Positions 15,991 to 23,771 of a stretch of 64,000 nucleotides of DNA are shown here, piece by piece. The stretch's first letter is position 1. Each line of letters opens with the position of its first letter. Below the pieces are notes generated by a model. That model searched no databases. It was given only the letters and a program-made list of their open reading frames with translations, and was not told the origin of the DNA. Source of the DNA: Candidatus Mycobacterium methanotrophicum (lineage in GTDB: Bacteria > Actinomycetota > Actinomycetes > Mycobacteriales > Mycobacteriaceae); the NCBI RefSeq assembly GCF_023515995.1, contig NZ_CP097321.1, forward strand, positions 62,001-126,000, written 5' to 3'. The position numbers were made by a program, and so were the translations under genes.

Positions 15991-16200
15991 GCCAGTCGGG
16001 AGCGGGCCACGGTCGCCGCAGCGGTGAAGCGGTTGTCACCTCGCCCTGGCCGAACCTGGAAGTACCGCCAGTATCCGGACAGGCGGTAGTAATTGTTGTC
16101 CACCAAAAGGCGGACCGCCGAGTGATACTCGCGGTATTGGCAGCCCGCGTTCAACCAGCAGCTCGATCTGTTCAGGGATTGAGCGCGGTCGCTTTGCCAT
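15991..16200 (-). pseudogene. Abi_2 (AbiD/AbiF)-family gene fragment with frameshift
   Basis: From ATG 16200 the minus strand reads MAKRPRSIPEQIELLVERGL, the usual opening of Abi_2 proteins. After a shift it continues in another frame as CQYREYHSAVRLLVDNNYYR and LSGYWRYFQVRPGRGDNRF, the family's conserved N-YYRLSGYW core. It ends abruptly against the DUF6247/toxin scar. The family includes abortive-infection phage-defence proteins. Only the N-terminal fifth remains. Confidence 0.7.
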
Positions 16201-16225
16201 TCGGGGGATATTAGCCCTGTGCACT

Positions 16226-16253
16226 AAAAAGGCCCCGCCTGGTTGGGGAAGCC
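16226..16253 (-). terminator. Probable intrinsic terminator (minus strand)
   Basis: Read on the minus strand this is GGC-TT-CCCC, a short loop, GGGG-CC and then five Ts, a classical hairpin with a T run. It would stop transcription entering from the right, just before the Abi-like fragment; the IS66 element inserted directly beside it. Confidence 0.5.
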
Positions 16254-16261
16254 GAAGCTCT

Positions 16262-18136
16262 GTAAACATTCAGCCCCGACGTTGACCTGTGGTTCGACTT
16301 GTGTGATTGCGCCCCGCGGCGCCCCCGCCGGAATGGTTGGATTCGGTGGTGGCGGTCGGGCCGCGGTCAGGCCGGGGCTGGGTCGGGTGGCATCCAGGGT
16401 TGGCCGATGATGGCCTCGCGCAACGTGCCGAAAGTGTTGCGGCCGTGCTTGGCCGCGGTGGACAGGTAGCCGCGGATGCGGTAGCGGTCTTCGGTGCGTT
16501 TCTCGCTGGTGAGCCGCCCGGAGATGTTCTGCTGGATCTTGGCCGGCCGCAGGTCGCGTTCGGCCTGGTTGGAGGTGGGCGGCACACGCAGGTCGAAGGC
16601 GAAGCGCAGCGTGTCGGCCTCGCGGTCGCGCAGGGTTTCCAGCAGCAGCCGAGCCTTGCGTTCGCCCGGACGGTCGCCGCCGCTGGTTGTCTCCGAAAGC
16701 CCTACCAGCACTCCGTGTTTGAACTCGCCGACAAGGTTGTCACGCACGGCGGGGTCGATGCCGTCGGCACCGGCGGCGCGGGCGAGGTTGGCCTGGTGGA
16801 TCAGCGAGCGCAGCGCCCGAGCGACCTGGGGCGGCCATTCCGCGTCGGGGTAGACCTCGCCGGCATCGCCCAGATCCCGCCCGAGGTGCTGACAGCACAG
16901 CTGATGGGTGTGATCGCCGAGCGCGGCAGAGTCGTAGTTCTGGTAGCGGTCGTGCACGAGCACCGCGCCGTCCAGCTCGGTGATCACGGACCTCTTGAAC
17001 GTGTCCAGATCCCGGTCGCCGACCAGATAACTGGTGCACCACTCGGTGCAGGCGACCAGCAGATACTTCTCGGCCTTCTTCCGGCCGAGCTTGGGGGTCC
17101 TGGGTCCGACCCGCAGCGGGGTCTCGTCGCAGCACACCGCGTACGCCAGGGTGATCAGGGCGCGGATCCGTTTGTCCACCTCGGCCAGCAACGCGGAGGC
17201 GCGCGCGAGCATGCCGTGCACGAACCCCACCGAGGGGGCGGCGCCGGTCAGCGAGTCCAGCAGCTCCACCACCCGGTGCGCGGGGATGAACTGCACCACC
17301 ATCAGATACACCGCGAGAGCCTGCAGGTTCGGCCCGTACCCGACCGGCCCGGACCGGGCACCGTCGGGGCGGGTCGCGGTGTGCACCCGGCCGCAGCCGC
17401 ACATCACCCGATGCTGGTCGTACTGGGTGATCCGCACTTCGATCGCGGGGATCTCGTGCTGCTGGTAGCGGTCCACGATCCCCAGATCCGCCGCCCCGGC
17501 CAGCTCCGCGCCGCACCCGCACCGCCCCTGCGGGAACCGGTCCACTCGCTCAGCCGGGCCGTCGGTCCAGGCCAGATGCGTCCCCGGGGCTCCGGGCTGC
17601 TTGCCCCTCTTCCGCCCCGACCCGCTCCGACGCTTCGGCTTCACCGGCGCCACGCGGCCTGGGGCATCGTCCTGCGACGGCGGCATCGACGAGTTGCCGC
17701 TGTTGCGCGAGAGCAGATGCTCCAGTCTGGCCAGCCTCGCCGCGGATTCCTCGTTGGCCGCGGCCAGTTCGGCGATCCGCGCGTCCTGTTCGGCGATCCG
17801 CGCCGCCTGGCCAGCGACGAGCGCGATCAGCTCCTCACGCGACATCTCCTCGGGCGCGGCCACTCCGAGATCACACCAGCCCCACCACCAACATCACCGG
17901 CGACACGCCGAGACCACACCAGCCACACCAGCACCGACAGTCACCACTGTCGCAGCGGCGCGTTCACACCCCTGACGTCGACGCGGCTGCCAATCAGCCA
18001 GCGCATCGACCACTGCACGAGCTTCCCTGATAGCCACAAACACCGACCATAGCTACGACCCGTAACGGCCTCGGCGCCACCACCCAGGCGCAGATGCCGC
18101 GACCTCACCGCCTCCGCGAAACGGCTGAATGTTTAC
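16262..18136 (-). mobile_element. IS66-family insertion sequence, copy 1
   Basis: A 1875-bp element bounded by perfect 14-base terminal inverted repeats (GTAAACATTCAGCC at 16262; GGCTGAATGTTTAC ending at 18136). It is flanked by a perfect 8-bp target duplication, GAAGCTCT (16254-16261 and 18137-18144), as IS66 elements make. It holds a single large transposase gene on the minus strand. A second copy at 57628-59513 differs by an 11-bp tandem insertion near its left end. Confidence 0.95.
16367..17863 (-). CDS. IS66-family transposase
   Basis: 498 aa. The order is an N-terminal leucine-zipper-like helix (AARLARLEHLLSRNSGNSSM), a basic linker, a zinc-finger-like region (GRCGCGAEL; HRVMCGCGRVH) and then the DDE domain: DETPLRVG, LVHDRYQNYD and SNQAERDLRPAKIQQNISGR. 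It ends with the IS66 C-terminal segment (YLSTAAKHGRNTFGTLREAI). No accessory tnpA/tnpB genes are present, which fits the single-gene IS66 subgroup. The gene is intact and identical in sequence to copy 2, so the element was probably active recently. Confidence 0.95.
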   Translation of the reverse strand: MAAPEEMSREELIALVAGQAARIAEQDARIAELAAANEESAARLARLEHLLSRNSGNSSMPPSQDDAPGRVAPVKPKRRSGSGRKRGKQPGAPGTHLAWTDGPAERVDRFPQGRCGCGAELAGAADLGIVDRYQQHEIPAIEVRITQYDQHRVMCGCGRVHTATRPDGARSGPVGYGPNLQALAVYLMVVQFIPAHRVVELLDSLTGAAPSVGFVHGMLARASALLAEVDKRIRALITLAYAVCCDETPLRVGPRTPKLGRKKAEKYLLVACTEWCTSYLVGDRDLDTFKRSVITELDGAVLVHDRYQNYDSAALGDHTHQLCCQHLGRDLGDAGEVYPDAEWPPQVARALRSLIHQANLARAAGADGIDPAVRDNLVGEFKHGVLVGLSETTSGGDRPGERKARLLLETLRDREADTLRFAFDLRVPPTSNQAERDLRPAKIQQNISGRLTSEKRTEDRYRIRGYLSTAAKHGRNTFGTLREAIIGQPWMPPDPAPA

Positions 18137-18201
18137 GAAGCTCTAGCCCTGGCGGGGACTGTTGGCCTGACAATACCACAGTGAGACAGTTAAAAAGCGG
18201 T

Positions 18202-18483
18202 CTACGTTGGGATCGGCATCACACCGACGAACACCACATAGTCGCCCGCCGAGACGCGACTCCACAAAACGGCGAGATCGTCGACAGACTTGGACCGCAC
18301 CGGCACTTTCCACATCCTCATGCCGTTCGATCCGGTGATTTCTTCCCGGCGAGCCTGCGCGCTGTCCGCGTGCTGGTCGATCAGATCGAGCGCGTCGCAG
18401 ATCGCGTCCCAGGTCTGATCGTCGGCAGATTGCTCCAGCGCGTCGAGCTGCACGGCGGCCTCGGGTGCGTACTCGATGGACAC
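18202..18483 (-). CDS. RelE/ParE-like toxin
   Basis: 93 aa, MSIEYAPEAAVQLDALEQSA, helical first half (TWDAICDALDLIDQHADSAQ), then beta strands (GMRMWKVPVRSKSVDDLAVL; GDYVVFVGVMPIP), a RelE/ParE-like layout. It starts two bases after the stop of its antitoxin. Related in design to the pair at 7316-7827. Confidence 0.65.
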   Translation of the reverse strand: MSIEYAPEAAVQLDALEQSADDQTWDAICDALDLIDQHADSAQARREEITGSNGMRMWKVPVRSKSVDDLAVLWSRVSAGDYVVFVGVMPIPT

Positions 18484-18485
18484 GG

Positions 18486-18722
18486 CTACTGGCGCCGCTT
18501 ATAGGTGCGTTTCACCGCTGTGGACGGATCCCCGACGAACTCCTCGATACGCGCGCGGTCGGCGGGCGGGAGCGCGAGGTAACTCGCCTGTGCTGCCGAC
18601 ATGACCACGGCTGGTTCCAGGACCAGTATCCCGCCCGGTTCCTCGTGCAGCAAATAGGCCGAGTCCGGGTGGCCCACCAGCGTGACGCGGCCGCGGCTGT
18701 CGGTGCGGATCATCTCACCCAT
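18486..18722 (-). CDS. AbrB/MazE-like antitoxin
   Basis: 78 aa, MGEMIRTDSRGRVTLVGHPD; MIRTDSRGRVTL is a typical swapped-hairpin DNA-binding start, so ATG 18713 is an alternative. GGILVLEPAVVMSAAQASYL follows, then a basic tail. The 47-bp palindrome at 18725-18771 lies directly before the start codon and is probably its operator or a translation-control hairpin. Confidence 0.65.
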   Translation of the reverse strand: MGEMIRTDSRGRVTLVGHPDSAYLLHEEPGGILVLEPAVVMSAAQASYLALPPADRARIEEFVGDPSTAVKRTYKRRQ

Positions 18723-18724
18723 AA

Positions 18725-18771
18725 CCTCACCGTACCCTTTGCGGGTTGAACCCGCAAAGGGTACGGTGAGG
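18725..18771. promoter_or_regulatory. 47-bp perfect palindrome before the antitoxin gene
   Basis: Two 23-base arms (left arm from CCTCACCGTACCCTTTGCGG) are perfectly complementary around a single central base. It ends 2 bases from the antitoxin start codon, and the GGTGAGG in the arm could be the ribosome binding site. Possible roles are an operator for the antitoxin complex, an RNA hairpin hiding the start site, or a bidirectional terminator. Confidence 0.7.
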
Positions 18772-18938
18772 CCGTTGTGCTCCCGGTGGCCACACGCGGG
18801 TCGGTGAAAATTCGCCGCTGAGATTCGCGATCAGAACCGTCGGTCGGTGCGGCGTGTTGGCGGTCCTCTTGAATGCGCTCGAACTGGGCTCAAGGATTGA
18901 TCACATGAACTTGTGCGCTTGAGGGAAGTGAGTCGGAG

Positions 18939-19112
18939 ATGTCGAGTGTTTCGGATCTGACCCGGTCGGTGGAGCAGTGGAGCGCGGACGTGTTGCTGTA
19001 CGGCGCGGCGGGAATGGCTGTCGCCGCGGTGTGCGCCTGGGTGGCCGTTTGGATCACGACGGCCGCCTGTTGCGCGACACTGAAAATGACGACCAACGGA
19101 CGCTCACGGTGA
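18939..19112 (+). CDS. Small single-pass membrane protein
   Basis: 57 aa from ATG 18939 (MSSVSDLTRSVEQWSADVLL), with a hydrophobic helix (GAAGMAVAAVCAWVAVWITT) and a short basic tail. A purine-rich GGGAAG about 15 bases and CGGAG directly upstream could serve as the ribosome binding site. Two adjacent cysteines follow the helix. No family recognised; the clean membrane-helix pattern supports coding. Confidence 0.5.
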   Translation: MSSVSDLTRSVEQWSADVLLYGAAGMAVAAVCAWVAVWITTAACCATLKMTTNGRSR

Positions 19113-19124
19113 GGCTGCCCAAGG

Positions 19125-19253
19125 CCATTCCTCGTTGCCGATTATGGCCGCCGCTCGTCGGACGTCAAGGTCGGTTCTCCTCGCTACGCTGCGGGGACTC
19201 CACCTTGACGCCCTCCTCACCGCCGGCAGGGAGCGGCAAATAACGAGGAATGG
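19125..19253. repeat. 129-bp hairpin-ended element (MITE-like)
   Basis: Ends in perfect 12-base inverted repeats (CCATTCCTCGTT and AACGAGGAATGG). A second pair inside (GTCAAGGT...ACCTTGAC) is nested. No coding capacity. This could be a miniature insertion element or a strong RNA hairpin. Confidence 0.5.
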
Positions 19254-19666
19254 AGATGATCGCCTTGAATGACCGTTCCATGTGCAATCGGATTGACGCC
19301 TAACACCGCCGTGCGTCGGCGGTTGCCGGCAAACGGAGGCGGGACTGAGTACGGGGCGTCGGCACAGCCGCGCACCAGGCACGTGTGGGCGTCGCCGGGA
19401 TGGTGGTCGCCGGTGGCGGTGCGCTTGACTGTGCTCGCGGCGGCTGCCGCCATGATGGGGGGAATAGACAGCGTCATAGTGGCGGACCCGGATTTCGAAC
19501 AAGTACGACGTATGCGCCTGCATGAACGGCGGCCTGGAATAGGTAGGTATCAGATCATGGGAAACGATGCGCCGGATGATGATTGGTTGGTGGACCGGCC
19601 GGCCGGGACGTTGGAAGATGCGATCGCTGCGCGTGACGCTGGCGTACTAGCGCAGTAGCCGGGTGG
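19254..19666. other. No supported gene
   Basis: A plus-strand frame from 19269 to 19658 ends in a plausible acidic tail (NDAPDDDWLVDRPAGTLEDA), but the first two thirds are Arg/Pro-rich and unconvincing. An opposing frame exists too. I do not call either. Confidence 0.3.
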
Positions 19667-19898
19667 TCAGAAGCTCAGTGACGGAATGCTTTTGCGGAGG
19701 ACTTTTAGCGCGCGGTCGATGGGGATGAACGCGCTGCGGCACGCTCCCGGTGTGCCGGGCTCGTTGTGTTTGAGGCTTCCGGTGATCTCGATGCCCAGGG
19801 CGCCGTGGTCGTTGTAGATGGCTCCGCCGCTGTCGCCTGGGTGTGAACAGTATGAGGCGTTGGTGGCCTTGGAGTTCCAGGGGTTCGAACTGTTCCGT
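19667..19898 (-). pseudogene. Trypsin-like (S1) serine protease, C-terminal fragment
   Basis: The minus strand encodes NASYCSHPGDSGGAIYNDHG, containing the S1 active-site motif GDSGG, then ALGIEITGSL and a C-terminal FIPIDRALKVLRKSIPSLSF. The His and Asp of the triad and the signal peptide are missing. The frame opens just beside the IS607 element, which probably removed the 5' part. Secreted S1 proteases with this ending are common in mycobacteria. Confidence 0.65.
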
Positions 19899-19950
19899 CA
19901 ATACTGAGTGATAGTGAGCGTACGGACGTTCTAGTGAGTATGCTGACGTC

Positions 19951-20574
19951 GTGAACTTGACCGAGTGGGCGCGTGGGCAGGGTGTTCATCCGCAGACGGC
20001 GTATCGCTGGTTTCGGGAGGGAACGCTGCCGGTGCCGGCGGTGCGGGTCAATGCCCGGACGGTGTTGGTGTCCCCGGAAGTGTCCTTAGGTTCGACGGTT
20101 GCCGCGTTCGGGTTGTACGCACGAGTCTCGTCTCATGATCAGAAGGCAGACCTGGATCGTCAGGTGGCGCGGCTGACCAGCTGGGCCGCCGGGGCGGGGG
20201 GTGCGGTGGTGCGGGTGGAGGCTGAGGTCGGGTCCGGGATGAACGGATCACGCGCCAAAGTACGGCGGCTGTTGGCCGACCCGAAGGTGACCGCAGTGGT
20301 GGTCGAGCACCGGGATCGGTTGGGGCGGATGAACACCGAGCTGGTGGAGGCGGCACTTTCCGCGCACGGCCGCCGGCTGGTAGTGCTCGACGACGGTGAG
20401 GTCGACGACGATCTGGTGCGCGACATGGTGGAGGTGCTCACAAGTTTCTGTGCGCGACTCTATGGTCGCCGCAGTGCTCGAAACCGTGCGTTGAAGGCGG
20501 TCGGCTGCGCGCAGCGTGATATCGGCCCGAAGGCGGTTGTCGGTGCCGCGAGCAAAGATAACGGCCGTGAGTAA
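19951..20574 (+). CDS. IS607-family serine recombinase (TnpA)
   Basis: 207 aa. An N-terminal MerR-like HTH (WARGQGVHPQTAYRWFREGT) precedes the serine-recombinase catalytic domain, the domain order special to IS607. The nucleophile is in LYARVSSHDQKADLDRQ (Ser60) and the conserved Arg region is VVEHRDRLGRMN. The gene looks intact. Its stop overlaps the start of the tnpB-like gene. IS607 elements make no target duplication, so the exact ends are not visible. Confidence 0.9.
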   Translation: MNLTEWARGQGVHPQTAYRWFREGTLPVPAVRVNARTVLVSPEVSLGSTVAAFGLYARVSSHDQKADLDRQVARLTSWAAGAGGAVVRVEAEVGSGMNGSRAKVRRLLADPKVTAVVVEHRDRLGRMNTELVEAALSAHGRRLVVLDDGEVDDDLVRDMVEVLTSFCARLYGRRSARNRALKAVGCAQRDIGPKAVVGAASKDNGRE

Positions 20575-20900
20575 ACGTGCGTTGCGGCGGATCGGTGATC
20601 CAGTGGTGGCGGCCGGGCCCCGCGGTGTTCGCGTGCGCACCCGGCTGCATCTGACCGAGGAGGAAGCTGCAGCTCTTGGTGAGGTTGGCCGGTACCTGGA
20701 TTCGGTATATCGGCGAGAGCTGACGCACCGGATCGCGCTGGGCCGCATGGACCGTAAGCAGCACAGCGTTTGGCGGGCCGAGCGTAAGCAGGCGGTGACG
20801 GCGGTGGCGTCGTCGCGGTGGGCCGGTGCGATCACCCGCGCGGTCGAAGACCAGTACCAGCTCGGGATGCGCGCCCTGGACGCCGAGGTCACCGATCCTC
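20567..20900 (+). pseudogene. IS607 TnpB (OMEGA nuclease-like), N-terminal fragment
   Basis: GTG 20567 overlaps the tnpA stop. The frame reads VRVRTRLHLTEEEAAALGEV, YLDSVYRRELTHRIALG and AVTAVASSRWAGAITRAVED, the usual opening of actinobacterial TnpB. It breaks off after ALDAEV at about 20890, before the RuvC-like motifs and zinc finger, so there is no nuclease domain. The sequence then passes into unrelated gene scars. Confidence 0.75.
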
Positions 20901-20987
20901 GGCGACCTCGCTCGCGAGCGGGGCTGGAGTTTCGAACCACCGGCGACCCGCACCGGCAAGCGAGTCCTGGTCATCGGCGCGGGGCCG
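20901..20987 (+). pseudogene. FAD/NAD(P)-oxidoreductase fragment
   Basis: In one frame this 87-base piece reads DLARERGWSFEPPATRTGKR and VLVIGAGPSG, the dinucleotide-binding start of a flavin-dependent disulphide-type oxidoreductase. It is wedged between the TnpB fragment and another scar in a different frame. Confidence 0.5.
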
Positions 20988-21142
20988 AGCGGATGGGCTA
21001 CCTCCTCGAAGGGGCCACCCCGCAGGAACGAACCGACTTCCTGGCCGCCATCCCCGCACCCGCCCGACTGGCCTACCGCCTCATCGGAGAACGCCAACAC
21101 CGCCACGAGACCACCCGTCTGCGCGGTCCGCTACACCCCTGA
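20981..21142 (+). pseudogene. Haemerythrin-domain-like C-terminal fragment
   Basis: The frame reads MGYLLEGATPQERTDFLAAI, PAPARLAYRLIGERQH and then a basic end, which resembles the C-termini of mycobacterial haemerythrin (HHE) proteins. It is joined directly to the oxidoreductase scar. Identification is tentative. Confidence 0.4.
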
Positions 21143-21243
21143 ACGGACCACGCTCCCGGATCAACGGCCGGTGAGAATCGGCCGGTCCTACCGGCTGCGC
21201 CGGCCGTCAACCAATGAGAAACGAGAGTAGAAGGAGAGAGTTG

Positions 21244-21714
21244 ATGAGCTTTGACACCCCCCACGGGATCCGCGGTGCCCGCCAGCCCGGCGGGAAGCTG
21301 ATGGCCTGGATGAACATCTGGAACATGAACCGGATCCGCGGCAACGCCACCAAGGTGATGGGCATGCAGGCGCTGGTTCTGACCACCGTCGGCGCCAAGA
21401 GCGGCACCGCACGCCACACCCCGGTCGCCTACTTCCCCGACGGCGCCGACAGCTGGCTGATCGTCGCGTCCGCGAACGGGGCAGCAAAGAACCCCGCCTG
21501 GTACTACAACCTCGCCGCGCACCCCGACACTGTGCAGATCCAGATCGCCGGGCGCACCATCGAGGTCAGCGCCGAGCAGCTGCACGGCACGGCCCGCCAG
21601 CACGCGTGGCGCCACATCACCAGCACCGCAGAGCGTTTCGCGAAATACGAGCAGAAAACCGACCGCGAACTGCCCGTCATCCGCCTGCGCACCCAACCCC
21701 ACCCCAAGCCCTAG
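21244..21714 (+). CDS. Deazaflavin (F420)-dependent nitroreductase family protein (Ddn-like)
   Basis: 156 aa starting MSFDTPHGIRGARQPGGKLM at ATG 21244, with AAGGAGAG 6-13 bases upstream. The family core is present: ALVLTTVGAKSGTARHTPV, then IVASANGAAKNPAWYYNLAA and HPDTVQIQIAGR. Ddn-type proteins use reduced F420 to reduce quinones and, in some cases, nitro-drugs. The gene looks complete, unlike the scars upstream. Confidence 0.85.
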   Translation: MSFDTPHGIRGARQPGGKLMAWMNIWNMNRIRGNATKVMGMQALVLTTVGAKSGTARHTPVAYFPDGADSWLIVASANGAAKNPAWYYNLAAHPDTVQIQIAGRTIEVSAEQLHGTARQHAWRHITSTAERFAKYEQKTDRELPVIRLRTQPHPKP

Positions 21715-21716
21715 GT

Positions 21717-22091
21717 TCAGCTACTAACTGCACCACTGACTCGGGGGGGTTCACACGTCAACCCGTCCAACACGCTGAAGTCCCCAAGGAACGGCATGTC
21801 ACACTCGTGCAAACCGAACTCATCCGCGCCCAGCGGGAACGCCAATGTGCGCGCCAGAGCGTAGCGATGCGGACGCACGCAGATCCCGCTGCCCCCTCGA
21901 TAAATGAAAAACCGGCCGTAACCGTCCGTCCCAATCGCGCCGACGAAAAAGTCGCAGTCGTTAGGGCCGGGCCCCTTGACTACGTAGGAATCGAATCGCC
22001 GGCATTCCGCCTCGTGCACAACAGGATCAACCCACAGCAAAATCCCACGATCACCTCTCACACCGCTCACGCTAAACCTGCTCCCTGACAA
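21717..22091 (-). pseudogene. HNH-endonuclease-like protein, degraded or truncated
   Basis: The core CRRFDSYVVKGPGPNDCDFF, VGAIGTDGYGRFFIYRGG and VRPHRYALARTLAFPLG and LHECDMPFL follows the pattern of phage and actinobacterial HNH nucleases (DGYGRF, HRYA, LHECD). The remainder of the HNH motif that should follow the CD-P element is missing; the frame instead ends in unrelated sequence. Convergent with the Ddn-like gene. Probably inactive. Confidence 0.55.
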
Positions 22092-22755
22092 CGGCTTTTG
22101 CCCAGCCCGCCGCGTACCGACTGAGGGGGCGAGGGCGCGCCACCAGCCTTCCGCTAAGCGGACGAACGGAGGCAGGAGGCCAATTGACTTCTGGCCAAAG
22201 GTTGTAACGACGGGAAGGATGCCCTGGGTGATATTCGTCAGCGTGTACTTGACATCTGCTCACATCGAACCCGGCAGCGCCGAGGACACACGGGCGGACT
22301 CCGACCACGCAATACCGGAGTTCATCGCTACAGACCTGTTCACCCACTCCGAATTCGGCAAGGCCTCCGCCCGGCATGGACATCAGCATCAACGCCGGGC
22401 CGCAGCTGGTCGCCGACCGTCGATAGCGCGCCCGCTTCCGAGCCAACGGCGGGCGCGCCTAGTGCACCCGGCCGCGCGAATCGTGTGCGCCGCCAAGTTC
22501 TCTCACGGCATCTCCCGGCCATCGCCTCGGGCCGACTGGCGCACTCGCCACGACCCGCCAAGTCGACACGCGCCTCGCTACGCGCCGGCAACACTGGCCT
22601 GCGCGCCGGGGTCCGCGCGAGGGGGCGTCGCCTCAGCGTGTAGCCGGCGCGCTTCGCTCTGCGTGCTCGCCGCACTCGCGTCCGCGTCCGCGCCAACCTC
22701 GCACTCGTCCAGGTCTGCCCCGGCGGCGGGACGCTGAGCGCGAAGGTCTGTTGCC
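22092..22755. other. No recognised gene
   Basis: About 660 bases with only chance-like Arg-rich frames. The last 20 bases hold a GAAGG ribosome binding site for the secreted protein at 22756. Confidence 0.45.
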
Positions 22756-23034
22756 ATGATGTATCAGCGAACGCGGCTACTCCAACGCGGCCTGGTGGCC
22801 GTTGCGCTGGCGCTGGGCGCCCTGGCGGCCTCGATCCCGGTGGCGCATGCCGACGATCCGCCCGGAGATCCGGTCCAGTGCAAAGACAGTCAGGGCACCT
22901 TCGCCAACTCGCATATCTGCCGCTATTCGGACGGCTCTGTCTGGAGCTGCGTCAACTCGTTCCTCCCAGTAGTCGGGCCGCCGTGCTCGCGAGTGAACGT
23001 AGCGCTACGCCCCGATTTTTGGACCACGCCATGA
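22756..23034 (+). CDS. Small secreted Cys-containing protein
   Basis: 92 aa with a Sec signal peptide (LVAVALALGALAASIPVAHA, cleavage after AHA) and a mature part with four cysteines: VQCKDSQGTFANSHICRYSD, VWSCVNSF and VVGPPCSRVN, ending DFWTTP. The same cysteine layout and the C-terminal FW occur in the frameshifted gene at 23772-24247, so these are paralogues. Function unknown. Confidence 0.65.
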   Translation: MMYQRTRLLQRGLVAVALALGALAASIPVAHADDPPGDPVQCKDSQGTFANSHICRYSDGSVWSCVNSFLPVVGPPCSRVNVALRPDFWTTP

Positions 23035-23040
23035 CGATTC

Positions 23041-23295
23041 AATAACTGACATGATACGGCCCGCGCTCCGCGACGGCTGCACCTTGTCATACTCACTATT
23101 GCTGCCCTTATTCTTGTTGTCTACCAATTGCTTTCACCCAACTATAACCTCTTTTATGTTATGCTGCAACTGCTTTCGCGGTTGGCGCTACCGCTCACGC
23201 AGGTAATCCCGAATCACCTTGCCTACCACCGTCATACCGCAATACTGCACCGCTTTAACGAATTATGCTTGCCCGCCCTAGGATTCCACACGTAA
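23041..23295 (+). other. Low-GC patch with an open hydrophobic frame lacking a start codon
   Basis: Clearly less GC-rich than the surroundings. The frame 23050-23295 is open for 81 codons and reads LVILTIAALILVVYQLLSPN, YNLFYVMLQLLSRLALPLT and onward to TAA, like a small membrane protein. There is no ATG, GTG or TTG at a sensible place before the hydrophobic part. Either a 5'-truncated gene or chance. Confidence 0.3.
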
Positions 23296-23609
23296 CCGAT
23301 TCCGGCGCGCACGGCGCGCCTTTCCTCGAAGTAAGACCAGCCCCCGCCGCAACGGCCCAGTGGGCTACGCTCCGGCGCGGAGCCCCTGACCGTTGCGCGG
23401 CGCTTCGCTGAACGCATCCAGCTTCGAGGGATCGGTACGGAACTTGCCGCCATCAGCGAACACCGCCACAGCTGTCCGGTGCACGTTACGCAGCAACACC
23501 AGTGCCGCCTCATACCCCGCCCAATCAACGACCCGCCACCCGACAGCTCCAGGTCGGTCGGCGCTGTCAGCAGCTCGCAGCGGCATCAGGTAGTTGACGC
23601 CGAGCCAGC

Positions 23610-23771
23610 GCACGACCGCGGCACGGGCCATCGGTGAACGCGCCAACGCCGAACTCAAAGGGCGTTGGCGCTGCCTCCGCCGAATCCGACTGTGCCCGAA
23701 CAGGATCGGCGCAGTTGTCGCCGCCGCCATCGTACTATCGACCCTTCAACGCGGAAACTACTGAGAAAACC
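23610..23771 (+). mobile_element. IS5-type element, right-end fragment
   Basis: It closely matches 28283-28439 of the complete element: the last 45 or so transposase codons (IGERANAELK; RIGAVVAAAIVLSTLQRGNY) and the right end TGAGAAAACCTCACTG. Left part missing. Confidence 0.8.

Noticed and set aside
16307-18052. 581-aa plus-strand frame (and its twin at 57585-59429)
   Set aside because: Antisense to the IS66 transposase; the DDE motifs are on the minus strand.
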